The position numbers were made by a program, and so were the translations under genes. This document shows positions 1-6,674 of a DNA stretch of 11,672 bases, piece after piece. Location: contig CAMHDG010000018.1 of the NCBI GenBank assembly GCA_946183815.1, positions 1 to 11,672 on the forward strand, in the 5' to 3' direction. The notes below the pieces were generated by a model. It did not search any database and was not told the origin of the DNA. It worked only from the letters and a program-made list of their open reading frames with translations. Every line of letters starts with the position of its first letter. The first letter of the stretch is position 1. Origin of the DNA: an uncultured bacterium. GTDB lineage: Bacteria > Cyanobacteriota > Vampirovibrionia > Gastranaerophilales > Gastranaerophilaceae.

Positions 1-48
1 AGGAGAGGGGCTTTTAACGATTTATATCATTTACCCCTAAACAATAAT

Positions 49-654
49 TTACCCCTCTCTCAAAAACCAATACGACATAGGTTTTATTTCACCAAAGTCA
101 AGACCTAATTCTTTCGTTATTTCATTATTTGTTAAGTAATAAACTCCGACATTATGAGCAAGAGGCTCTTGCTCTATACCTGTTTGCTTATATTTTTCGG
201 AGGATATTGTCTTTGTTTCAAAATCATACACATTTGAATAATTTAATCCCTCATCAACACAGGCAGGTACTAATAAATGTTTGTTTTTATCAAAAAATGC
301 AAGCCCATGGCTTCTGCAAATTATCCCCCTAAAATCATACAGAGAGCATTTTTTATCAACTAAAAACGGGCAGGCATGCAGAAACTTCTTTTCTTTGCAT
401 TCCTCTTTTTCTTTTTTTACACGTTTTATGTTCTCATCAATTTTACTTATTATATCGGGGGATAAAGTCTGTACTCCTAACATAAGATACGAAAACTCTA
501 TTTCGGTAAAAGGATACTCACCTTTTTCACAACAAGACGAACACCCCGCTTTACAATATATATAAGGTGACTGCTCTTTAAAATACTCACTCAGTTTCTT
601 TTCTAAATATTGAAGATATATCCTGTATTTTTGGAGTTGCTCAAAATTTACCAT
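49..654 (-). CDS. YkgJ-type CxxCxxCC metal-binding protein
   Basis: This 201-residue soluble protein has the cysteine pattern of the YkgJ/UPF0153 zinc- or iron-chelating family. The core is CKAGCSSCC (C34, C38, C41, C42), followed by C95 (ACPFL), C103 (KKCSLYDFRG), C113 (IICRSHG) and C132 (PAC). The pattern 'CPFL-C-LY-RP/G-CR-HG' is the typical continuation of that family and suggests a bound Zn or Fe-S centre. No enzymatic reaction is established for the family, so no substrate is claimed. There is no signal peptide or membrane segment, so it is probably cytoplasmic. The ATG lacks a Shine-Dalgarno sequence but sits 6 nt after an extended -10, which supports this start and a leaderless transcript. 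The gene lies 50 bp downstream of the 704-1168 gene on the same strand but seems to have its own promoter. Family assignment is fairly secure; function is unknown. Confidence 0.8.
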   Translation of the reverse strand: MVNFEQLQKYRIYLQYLEKKLSEYFKEQSPYIYCKAGCSSCCEKGEYPFTEIEFSYLMLGVQTLSPDIISKIDENIKRVKKEKEECKEKKFLHACPFLVDKKCSLYDFRGIICRSHGLAFFDKNKHLLVPACVDEGLNYSNVYDFETKTISSEKYKQTGIEQEPLAHNVGVYYLTNNEITKELGLDFGEIKPMSYWFLREG

Positions 655-660
655 ACAAAA

Positions 661-669
661 ATGATAACA
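661..669 (-). promoter_or_regulatory. Extended -10 of the YkgJ-type gene (leaderless start)
   Basis: On the minus strand the sequence reads TGT-TATCAT, then TTTTGT, then ATG. This is an extended -10 with one mismatch to TATAAT, exactly 6 nt before the start codon, so transcription would begin at the A of ATG. No convincing -35 or Shine-Dalgarno sequence is present. Confidence 0.55.
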
Positions 670-703
670 TTTTTACTGCCATTTGTATATTAATTTAAGT
701 ATT

Positions 704-1168
704 TTATAAATTTAACGGATTAATATTCAGTCTGCCTAATCTTGCAAACGGTCTTGTGTCATTTTCAATCGTAACACTTCCCCTGTCTATAATTTTTTCT
801 CTCATCTTATAGGTTTTCGGGTGTTGCTGTTTTAATGCATGATTTAACGCTTTTTTGCTTCTTCTGTACAAAAAATTAAACGTCAACTTGATATTTGTTT
901 TTACGATATTTAATTCTCTCATACTGATTTGAGTACGGTCGTTGCTGGATAAATGGATTATATCCGTCATATAATCTCTTTTTGCAGTTTTCATGACAAG
1001 TTTTGTTTTAGTCGCATCCTCAAGACCGAATTGAGCAATTTTCTCATACTGTTTGGCTGTATTTTTTGTATCATTTTTTCCCGCACTCACGCAAGCCCTG
1101 TATGCCGCCCTGTATATCGGTGACTTTTCAATACCTGTAATTTTATGTGGTTTCCCCAATATCTTCAT
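704..1168 (-). CDS. Basic orphan protein of unknown function (154 aa)
   Basis: I do not recognise this protein. It is 154 residues long, rich in Lys and Arg (for example YRRSKK, residues 101-106) and likely mostly helical, with no signal peptide, no membrane segment and no catalytic motif I can name. The start was placed at MKILGKPHKI because a GGAG lies 6 nt before that ATG. An in-frame ATG 14 codons upstream (1210) has no such site and would run into the promoter element. It is divergent from the 1376-2269 gene, and both share a similar upstream element (TTAGCAAA then TTTTGGTTATTAAT), suggesting joint control. The high basic charge could suit nucleic acid or membrane surface binding, but that is only a guess. 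The reading frame itself is likely real given the start signals. Confidence 0.65.
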   Translation of the reverse strand: MKILGKPHKITGIEKSPIYRAAYRACVSAGKNDTKNTAKQYEKIAQFGLEDATKTKLVMKTAKRDYMTDIIHLSSNDRTQISMRELNIVKTNIKLTFNFLYRRSKKALNHALKQQHPKTYKMREKIIDRGSVTIENDTRPFARLGRLNINPLNL

Positions 1169-1198
1169 TTTAATCTCCAGTTTTAGATTGTTTAATGT

Positions 1199-1229
1199 AT
1201 TAATAACCAAAAAAATAATATTTGCTAAT
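1199..1229 (-). promoter_or_regulatory. Upstream element of the 704-1168 gene (mirror copy 1)
   Basis: Read on the minus strand this is ATTAGCAAA, 8 nt, then TTTTGGTTATTAAT, 30 bp upstream of the start codon. The same two blocks occur in the opposite orientation at 1320-1352 before the divergent gene. TTAGCA and TATTAA, 17 bp apart, could serve as -35 and -10. The blocks may instead be operator sites. Confidence 0.45.
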
Positions 1230-1319
1230 TATTACGAAATGTTTACATTCTTGAATGCATTGTTATTACTGATTTTAAAGTAACAGAAAAATTTTTTTTA
1301 TTCCCCAATTTACTAAATT

Positions 1320-1352
1320 ATTAGCAAAAAATTTCCTGTTTTGGTTATTAAT
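1320..1352 (+). promoter_or_regulatory. Upstream element of the 1376-2269 gene (mirror copy 2)
   Basis: ATTAGCAAA (1320-1328) and TTTTGGTTATTAAT (1339-1352), followed by TAAACAA, repeat the arrangement seen before the divergent gene. The 14-bp and 9-bp blocks are exact inverted copies of 1199-1212 and 1221-1229. Spacing between blocks is 10 nt here and 8 nt in the other copy. It lies 23 bp before the ATG, which has its own AGAGG Shine-Dalgarno 8 nt upstream. Confidence 0.45.
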
Positions 1353-1375
1353 TAAACAAAGCAGAGGTTAATAAT

Positions 1376-2269
1376 ATGAAAATTGTTTCAAATCATGGTG
1401 TGTATAGTCCACAGTATAAATCTGTGACAGAAGTAAAACGTAGCCAACCTGAAAGTTCTATGGTTAATCAGCCGATTTCTCCTCAACCACAGAAAGAAAC
1501 ACCAAAATACAACTGGAAAACAATCGCAGTTGTTGCAGGGGTCTCTGCTCTTGCATTATTAGGAATAGGAAACAGAAAAAATATTGCAAAAATAGTTAAA
1601 AATATAACTAAAGAAACAAAACCTCAACAACAATATCACAATCCGAATATGAATGTGGTAATAAATAATACAAAAGCAGAAACAAGAGCAGAATATTTTC
1701 CGAAATCTCAAATAAGAGAATCATTTGAACCCGAAAAATTATCAGATTTTATACTAAAAAAAGATAGAATCAATCAAAAAAGACATAAAAATATAATAAT
1801 AATTGATCAAGAAGGCAGAACTGTAAAAAAAGAAGGACAGTCTTTTAGTACCAAAAATCAACGCCGCACAACAGGAGGGTTTAATTTCCGAAACAGAGAT
1901 TTCGCCTCACAAAGAATGAACAGAGATAATCAACAATCAGGATACACAGTCAATGATGCCGTTGACGATGCCATAAATTTTGCCATTATTGATGATATCG
2001 TAAATGGCGGAAAAGAAGTAAAAGGGGCATTTGATTTTGTAAAAAATGCTTTTAAAGGCAAAGGCTCTGAAACAGTAATGGATAAAGGGATGTCCTCTGT
2101 TGACGATGCAGTAGCATCAGGCGGGTCAACTGTCGGTGATTTTTTCTCTAACATAGGAGAGAAAACCTCAACTTTTGTTGATGACGTGTTCAAATCTGCA
2201 TCTGATATGGCAGACTCATTTGGTGACGGATTAGGAGATTTTGCAGATTCTCTCGGCGATATTGTCTAG
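1376..2269 (+). CDS. Single-pass membrane orphan protein with acidic tail
   Basis: This is a 297-residue protein I do not recognise. Residues 1-46 are polar and Pro/Gln-rich. Residues 48-65 (around TIAVVAGVSALALLGIG) form one hydrophobic segment followed by basic residues (NRKNIAKIVK), as expected for a membrane anchor. Residues 85-190 are Asn/Gln/Arg-rich and probably disordered. Residues 193-297 contain alternating small and acidic residues with repeated patterns such as VDDAVDDA, SVDDAVA, FVDDVF and GDGLGDFADSLGDIV, likely forming amphipathic helices. The start is supported by AGAGG 8 nt before the ATG. It is divergent from, and probably co-regulated with, the 704-1168 gene. The composition suits a surface or envelope-anchored protein, but topology and role are not known. 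No homologous family can be named from the sequence. Confidence 0.7.
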   Translation: MKIVSNHGVYSPQYKSVTEVKRSQPESSMVNQPISPQPQKETPKYNWKTIAVVAGVSALALLGIGNRKNIAKIVKNITKETKPQQQYHNPNMNVVINNTKAETRAEYFPKSQIRESFEPEKLSDFILKKDRINQKRHKNIIIIDQEGRTVKKEGQSFSTKNQRRTTGGFNFRNRDFASQRMNRDNQQSGYTVNDAVDDAINFAIIDDIVNGGKEVKGAFDFVKNAFKGKGSETVMDKGMSSVDDAVASGGSTVGDFFSNIGEKTSTFVDDVFKSASDMADSFGDGLGDFADSLGDIV

Positions 2270-2272
2270 TTT

Positions 2273-2302
2273 TTGATTTATAAATTATTATTATGCTATA
2301 AT
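2273..2302 (+). promoter_or_regulatory. ruvB promoter with extended -10, leaderless
   Basis: TTGATT (2273-2278), an 18-bp spacer, then TGC-TATAAT (2294-2302). Six bases (CACATT) separate TATAAT from the ATG at 2309, placing +1 on the start codon. The promoter begins 4 bp after the preceding stop codon. It overlaps the in-frame upstream codons that would otherwise lengthen RuvB, which argues against the longer start. Confidence 0.75.
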
Positions 2303-2308
2303 CACATT

Positions 2309-3379
2309 ATGGCTATTATTTCTGATGACGGTAGTTTAGGGCAAAATAAGAACTCTGAACATAAGAAAAATCCAATAATAAAAAATGAGTCTATTGAGTA
2401 TGATAAAACATTTGAAAATACCATTAGACCAAAAACTTTTGAGGATTACATAGGTCAGACTGCTTTAAAAGAAACCCTTAAAATAACGATAGAAGCGGCA
2501 AAATTAAGACAAAAACCGCTTGACCATTTGTTATTCTACGGTCCTCCGGGGCTGGGGAAAACAACTCTTGCAGGGGTAATTGCAGAACAAATGGGTGCCG
2601 ATATAAAAATCACTTCTGCACCATCACTTGAAAGACCTCGTGATATTATTGGTATTTTAATGTCACTGAAAGGCGGTGAAATTCTTTTTATTGACGAAAT
2701 TCACAGACTGAACAAAGTGGCAGAGGAAATACTTTATCCTGCAATGGAAGATTTTTCACTTGATATGACAACAGGAAAATCTCAAACAGTCAAGACCTTA
2801 AGAGTACCTCTTCCAAAATTTACTCTGATAGGTGCGACAACAAAAGCAGGTGAACTGTCAGGGCCGTTAAGAGATAGATTTGGGATAATACACCGACTGC
2901 AATTTTACACAATAGAAGAATTAACACAGGTAATAAAACGTACTGCCGGAATATTAGACATAAAAATAACCGATGACGGAGCAGTATCTATCGCAAAACG
3001 CTCAAGAGGAACACCTCGTATTGCAAACAGACTCGTAAAAAGAGTTGCAGATTTTGCTTTAATAAAATATGATGGAATAATCACAGATGAGGTTGCTGAC
3101 AGTTCGCTGGATATTCTGAACATTGACGAATTTGGGCTTGATACGACCGATAGAGCAATGTTGAATTTAATAATTGAAAAATATGATGGCGGTCCTGTCG
3201 GGATAGAAACCATTGCTGCCGCATTGAGCGAGGACGTAAGAACACTGGAAGATGTATGCGAGCCGTATCTGTTGCAGTCAGGGCTATTGCAAAGAACTCC
3301 TCGTGGAAGAAAAGTATCACCTGAAGGTTATAGACATCTCGGCAAAAAGTTAGACAGTTATCAACAGAGTTTGTTTTAA
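2309..3379 (+). CDS. ruvB: Holliday junction branch migration ATPase RuvB
   Basis: RuvB is the AAA+ ring motor that, with RuvA, drives branch migration of Holliday junctions during recombinational repair, feeding the RuvC resolvase. The 356-residue product shows all expected parts. Walker A is GPPGLGKT (residues 78-85), Walker B is FIDE (127-130), sensor 1 is GATTKAG (175-181), the arginine-finger region is GPLRDRFG (185-192) and sensor 2 is RGTPR (233-237). A C-terminal winged-helix domain follows (GGPVGIETIAAALSED through TPRGRKVSPEGY). Length is normal, with about 30 extra polar N-terminal residues before the usual 'RPKTFEDYIGQ' start of the fold. The ATG at 2309 is chosen over an in-frame start at 2273 because a strong extended -10 lies between them. 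No ruvA or ruvC is adjacent. It converges on tsaC with 27 bp between the stops and no visible terminator. Confidence 0.97.
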   Translation: MAIISDDGSLGQNKNSEHKKNPIIKNESIEYDKTFENTIRPKTFEDYIGQTALKETLKITIEAAKLRQKPLDHLLFYGPPGLGKTTLAGVIAEQMGADIKITSAPSLERPRDIIGILMSLKGGEILFIDEIHRLNKVAEEILYPAMEDFSLDMTTGKSQTVKTLRVPLPKFTLIGATTKAGELSGPLRDRFGIIHRLQFYTIEELTQVIKRTAGILDIKITDDGAVSIAKRSRGTPRIANRLVKRVADFALIKYDGIITDEVADSSLDILNIDEFGLDTTDRAMLNLIIEKYDGGPVGIETIAAALSEDVRTLEDVCEPYLLQSGLLQRTPRGRKVSPEGYRHLGKKLDSYQQSLF

Positions 3380-3406
3380 CATTTTTCGAGTGATAACCCT
3401 CTGAAT

Positions 3407-3991
3407 TTATATGATAACATCACCTTGTCTAAAAATCTTTACTCCGTCTGCAAATACCCCTGCAACAGTTGAGGCAGTTCCGTTTGCCGTTAAACCGTAG
3501 GGTTTTACAACATAATCAACCTCATTACCTATATATTCAACTGCTTCATCATAATTAAGGGCAGGTGGTTGGGATGACAGGTTTGCACTTGTTGTTGCTA
3601 AAACCTGTGTCGGAAAACATTTACATATATCTGCAAATACCTCGTTGTCAGGTACTCTTATCCCTACGGTATTAAGTCCTGATGTTATGTAGTCAGGGGT
3701 TTCATTACTTTTGTTCAGAACAAGTGTCAATGCTCCGGGGAAATGTTGTTTGATAAGTTTTTGACCCTCTTTTGATATTTCTGATACATATTTGATTAAC
3801 GGATAAATATCGTGTGACATTAGTATCAGCGGTTTTTTTAAATCTCTGTGTTTAATATCATAAATTTTCTTTACCGCTTTTTCACTTTCAGGCAGACACC
3901 CAAGACCCCACACCGTATCGGTTACAAAGGCTATTACTCCGTCATTTTCTAATATATTTTTTATTTTTTCTTGTTCTTCTTTTGTTAACAT
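3407..3991 (-). CDS. tsaC: L-threonylcarbamoyladenylate synthase (TsaC/YrdC family)
   Basis: This enzyme makes threonylcarbamoyl-AMP from threonine, bicarbonate and ATP, the first step of t6A37 formation on ANN-decoding tRNAs. The 194-residue single-domain product matches the YrdC fold. It has FVTDTVWGLG (residues 22-31; the family usually has PTDTVYGL), KHRDLKKPL (the substrate-binding K-x-R-x4-KPL pattern, 47-55), FPGALTLVL (84-92), VGIRVP and TSANLSSQPP. It lacks the extra C-terminal domain of Sua5, so it is the short TsaC type. The start ATG has no Shine-Dalgarno but lies 6 nt after TGT-TATAAT, indicating a leaderless transcript. It is divergent from the 4015-4917 gene with only 23 bp between start codons. 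Family assignment is secure; only the residual TsaC/YciO ambiguity of the family remains. Confidence 0.93.
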   Translation of the reverse strand: MLTKEEQEKIKNILENDGVIAFVTDTVWGLGCLPESEKAVKKIYDIKHRDLKKPLILMSHDIYPLIKYVSEISKEGQKLIKQHFPGALTLVLNKSNETPDYITSGLNTVGIRVPDNEVFADICKCFPTQVLATTSANLSSQPPALNYDEAVEYIGNEVDYVVKPYGLTANGTASTVAGVFADGVKIFRQGDVII

Positions 3992-3997
3992 AACTTG

Positions 3998-4006
3998 ATT
4001 ATAACA
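3998..4006 (-). promoter_or_regulatory. tsaC extended -10, leaderless
   Basis: The minus strand reads TGT-TATAAT, CAAGTT, ATG: a consensus extended -10 whose last base is 6 nt before the start codon. It shares bases with a candidate -10 for the divergent gene (TATAAC, 4000-4005 on the plus strand), so the two polymerase sites would exclude each other. Confidence 0.7.
4000..4005 (+). promoter_or_regulatory. Candidate -10 of the 4015-4917 gene
   Basis: TATAAC lies 9 nt before the ATG at 4015, giving a 5' leader of only 2-3 nt. There is no Shine-Dalgarno sequence. The assignment is weaker than for tsaC because no -35 is clear and the hexamer has one mismatch. Confidence 0.35.
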
Positions 4007-4014
4007 CTAAAATA

Positions 4015-4917
4015 ATGGCAAATTATTCTATGTTTGAACCTTCTTTTAGTATGGATATTATGAAAATGAAAAATTCGCATACATTCTCTGTTGTGAGAAC
4101 AAAAGTTACAAACTTTGTACGACTTCCGCTTGATGCCATAAATGGAACAGAGTCCCAAAGATACGGAAAGGCACAAGAATATTCCGATAAACTCGCAGAA
4201 GAATTAAACAAAATATCTAATCAAAAATCTTGCTCAAGTGCAGATTTTGTCAATGCACTAAAATCTGTTATTAGCCCGCATAATATAAATTTTAATGTGG
4301 AACAAAAATTAGTTGACGGCACGACAGGCACAATTCAGCGAGAAGTTAATTACAACAAAAGTTATAAGCGTTTAAGGAACAAGGTTGTTGAAAAAACTGA
4401 TGCTGATATTGTCGGATATACTATCAATTTAAAACTAAAAAACAAGGGAACGATTATCGAAGATAAAGTAAGTGCGCTGCATGAGGCAAGACACCTCTTT
4501 GACTATATTTGCAACCCTAAAACAATCCAGTTCCGTTCGTTTAAATTTTTGTATGACACAAATAAATTAGAAAATTATAAACGAACTTACGACCTTATGG
4601 TTAATGATTATCTGCCGTTTAGGTCAATGAAATCGATAAAAAAAGAGATGAAAAATAACCTTTCCAAAATGGAAAACGCTGACGGAATAGAAACATTGCA
4701 AAGCATAAGGCGAGGGCTTAAAACAGAGAAGAATGCCTATAATGACGGAAATAAATTCATGAAAAAACAACCGTTCAAATACTTGTTTGATATTTTTGCT
4801 TATGGAGATTATGTCAGAGCAATGAGATTTGATAAAAAACTGGAATTTGTGAATGGACTCTTATCTGAAAAATTAAAAGCAGAAAGAGATGTTTTAAAAC
4901 AAAAATATTCTAAATAG
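4015..4917 (+). CDS. Orphan protein with HExxH zinc-protease motif
   Basis: This is a 300-residue protein I cannot assign to a family. The clearest feature is SALHEARHLFDY (residues 153-164). It contains HExxH (H156, E157, H160) in a predicted helix with small and hydrophobic residues before it, the usual setting of a zincin active site. A third zinc ligand is not obvious; D163 and several downstream Asp/Glu residues are candidates. The preceding stretch (INLKLKNKGTII) looks like a beta strand, as expected before the active-site helix. The rest is Lys/Asn-rich and helical, including a charged C-terminal region. There is no signal peptide or membrane segment, so it may act in the cytoplasm. 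The next gene, the flagellar switch gene, lies 123 bp downstream with no visible terminator between. HExxH can occur by chance, so peptidase activity is only a suggestion. Confidence 0.6.
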   Translation: MANYSMFEPSFSMDIMKMKNSHTFSVVRTKVTNFVRLPLDAINGTESQRYGKAQEYSDKLAEELNKISNQKSCSSADFVNALKSVISPHNINFNVEQKLVDGTTGTIQREVNYNKSYKRLRNKVVEKTDADIVGYTINLKLKNKGTIIEDKVSALHEARHLFDYICNPKTIQFRSFKFLYDTNKLENYKRTYDLMVNDYLPFRSMKSIKKEMKNNLSKMENADGIETLQSIRRGLKTEKNAYNDGNKFMKKQPFKYLFDIFAYGDYVRAMRFDKKLEFVNGLLSEKLKAERDVLKQKYSK

Positions 4918-5040
4918 ATTTTGGTGTTTAAATTATTAAAAATATATTGAGTTGTAAAGGTTTTGGATAAAATCTCCTACATATAGTTGATGTTTTTATT
5001 GCAATAAATGTACTACCATACTAATGGGGAAGAGTATTTA

Positions 5041-6240
5041 ATGGAACAAAGCGGAAGAAAAATTAAAACAAGTTTTATTGAAGATTTAAACAAGCAGTTT
5101 GACTGGTTCAAAAAGACATTTGAAGCACCGGTTCAGGATGCTTGTGATGAATTTTTTGATCCGGGGTTTGAGTTTAAAATGGTGGGGTTAAGTGAAAATA
5201 TGAATGTCTTAACCCAAAACGAGAGTTTCTTCGTTACAAAGGTTTCATTAGATGCAAGAAATGATGTTTTTATCAGAATTTCTCAAAATGCCATTATGGT
5301 TATTCTTGATAAAATATTGGGGAAAAGTAACAAAAAATTTGAACTTTCAAATATTACAGATTTGGAAGCAAAGATTATTACGACATTTAACGAATTTTTA
5401 TATGACAAGGTTAAAGGTAATATTGATAAAGACAAACTGGAAAAATATCCTGTTACAGTTAATATAAGTTATTTTGTAAGAAATTTATCATCAGACGAGA
5501 GTGCAAGATTTGTATTATCTTTCCCAAAATCGACATTAGCACCCGAGATGATTCCTGATTTACCTGAAGATAAACAGATAAATGAGTTGATATTCAGCGA
5601 TTGTCCGGTTGAAGTGACATTAAGAGTCGGAACTACCGATTTTGCGGTAAATGATGTTAAGAATTTAGATGTTGGCGATATTATCGTTTTTGATAACAGT
5701 AATGCAAGAGAAATGACACTTATCTGCGACAATATTGTTCAAAGATTTGCAGTTCAGCCAAATAAAGAATTAATATTACCTGTCGATGATGAAGAAGAAG
5801 ACAATGGAGAGGAAGAAAATATGGATACAAGCAGCATAACAAATCTATGGGACAGCCTGCAGATTGAAATGAGTGCAGAATTTGAAAAAATAAAAGTTCC
5901 TTTAGGACAGTTAAAAAATATTCAGGAGGGACTTGTAGTTGATATTAGTTCTGTCTATAACAACAAGGTTTCTCTAAAAGTTGGTGATCAGGTTGTTGCA
6001 GACGGTGAATTAGTAATTGTAAACGACAGATACGGTGTAAAAATCGCAAATGTAACCGCAAATGAATTTGCTAACATGGGTGGTGGTAACGTAGAAAATA
6101 TGGTTAATATGGCTGCTGCTGCGGGTTCGTCTGTCAGCGTTGCACCAAATTCCGGACTGAAACAAGCCGGTGCTCCTGCTCAACCTGCTGCCGAAGGCGG
6201 TGATGAGTTTGATTACAGTGACTTTGATTTAGACGAATAG
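5041..6240 (+). CDS. fliN: Flagellar motor switch protein, FliM/FliN-like fusion
   Basis: This is a component of the cytoplasmic C-ring that sets rotation direction and docks export cargo. The 399 residues hold three parts. Residues 25-165 resemble the FliM/CheC-like middle domain, including ITDLEAKIITTFNEFLYDK. Residues 180-240 form a first SpoA domain (PVEVTLRVGTTDFAVNDV, LDVGDIIVFD). After an acidic linker (DDEEEDNGEEEN, 249-260) comes a second, canonical FliN SpoA domain (residues 283-340: VPLGQLKNIQEGLVV, GELVIVNDRYGVKI). A Gly/Ala-rich tail ends in acidic residues. The usual N-terminal FliM CheY-binding peptide is not seen. The layout is that of SctQ-type fused switch proteins. The start at 5041 has GGGGAAGAG upstream; an in-frame ATG at 5008 has none. 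First gene of the fli block. The symbol is provisional because the protein combines FliM- and FliN-like parts. Confidence 0.85.
   Translation: MEQSGRKIKTSFIEDLNKQFDWFKKTFEAPVQDACDEFFDPGFEFKMVGLSENMNVLTQNESFFVTKVSLDARNDVFIRISQNAIMVILDKILGKSNKKFELSNITDLEAKIITTFNEFLYDKVKGNIDKDKLEKYPVTVNISYFVRNLSSDESARFVLSFPKSTLAPEMIPDLPEDKQINELIFSDCPVEVTLRVGTTDFAVNDVKNLDVGDIIVFDNSNAREMTLICDNIVQRFAVQPNKELILPVDDEEEDNGEEENMDTSSITNLWDSLQIEMSAEFEKIKVPLGQLKNIQEGLVVDISSVYNNKVSLKVGDQVVADGELVIVNDRYGVKIANVTANEFANMGGGNVENMVNMAAAAGSSVSVAPNSGLKQAGAPAQPAAEGGDEFDYSDFDLDE
5806..5823 (+). promoter_or_regulatory. Internal ribosome binding site and start for a short FliN
   Basis: GGAGAGGAAG followed by AAAAT and ATG (5821) lies in the frame of the switch gene. 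AGGA sits 7 nt before the ATG, an optimal Shine-Dalgarno spacing. Initiation here would give a 139-residue protein containing only the second SpoA domain, the usual size of stand-alone FliN. The purine run also encodes the acidic linker, so the match may be partly incidental. Confidence 0.45.
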
Positions 6241-6269
6241 TCTGTATGAATAAATAAGAGGGGAAACTT

Positions 6270-6674
6270 ATGGGATATATGGGACATTTTTTAGTTTATT
6301 TACTTGCAATGATGGGTTTGATTATTCTCGCATTGTATGTGTATAAAAAATTTAGTTGTGGCGGTTTGGGTACAAAATCTAACCACACATTAAAAATTGA
6401 AGATACTTTATCTCTTACTCCACGTAAAACACTTTATGTTATCAGAAACGGGAACGAAAGATTTTTAATCGCTGGTGATGCGGAAAGAACTACTCTAATC
6501 TCTAAACTTGAAGAAGGTCATATTGTTACAGAGAGTAATGAGTTTTCAAAAAGAAGGAACAGAGAGATAAAACCAAATGTTGACCTTTCAGACAGAGGCA
6601 TTATGGCGCAAGATAATATTGCACCTCTTAAAAAACCTATTATGAAAGGTATTTGCAACAAATTGAATATATAA
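6270..6674 (+). CDS. fliO: Flagellar biosynthetic protein FliO
   Basis: FliO helps assemble and stabilise the FliP ring of the flagellar export gate. The 134-residue protein has one N-terminal membrane segment (about residues 6-25, HFLVYLLAMMGLIILALYVY). A small cytoplasmic domain follows with the family pattern LKIEDTLSLTPRKTLYVIRNGNERFLIAGDAE split over residues 41-72, corresponding to the usual 'L.V...L.L.P...L.VI..G...LL.G'. The remaining tail is charged and poorly conserved, as is typical. GAGGGG lies 7 nt before the ATG. It sits 29 bp after the switch gene and 20 bp before fliP, the standard order. FliO diverges quickly, so the call relies on domain layout and position together. Its presence favours a flagellum over an injectisome. 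Confidence 0.85.
   Translation: MGYMGHFLVYLLAMMGLIILALYVYKKFSCGGLGTKSNHTLKIEDTLSLTPRKTLYVIRNGNERFLIAGDAERTTLISKLEEGHIVTESNEFSKRRNREIKPNVDLSDRGIMAQDNIAPLKKPIMKGICNKLNI

Noticed and set aside
1053..1283. 76-codon plus-strand frame with hydrophobic residues antisense to the basic orphan gene
   Set aside because: It covers the coding end and promoter of the minus-strand gene, has no start signals, and its hydrophobicity comes from the complement of Lys-rich codons.
2273..2308. Longer RuvB start adding 12 residues
   Set aside because: The added codons span a TGC-TATAAT promoter and have no Shine-Dalgarno sequence; the added residues are not RuvB-like.
3380..3406. Bidirectional terminator between ruvB and tsaC
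   Set aside because: Only a very short GAG/CTC pairing is possible and no stable stem with a T run exists on either strand.
5008..5040. Earlier in-frame ATG for the switch protein
   Set aside because: No Shine-Dalgarno sequence precedes it, while GGGGAAGAG precedes the ATG at 5041. The extra residues are not conserved-looking.
4918..5040. Defined promoter for the flagellar operon
   Set aside because: Several weak hexamers exist (TTGAGT, TAAAAT, TTGATG) but none with 16-18 bp spacing and good matches, and no flagellar-sigma motif is convincing. A promoter is likely here but cannot be placed.
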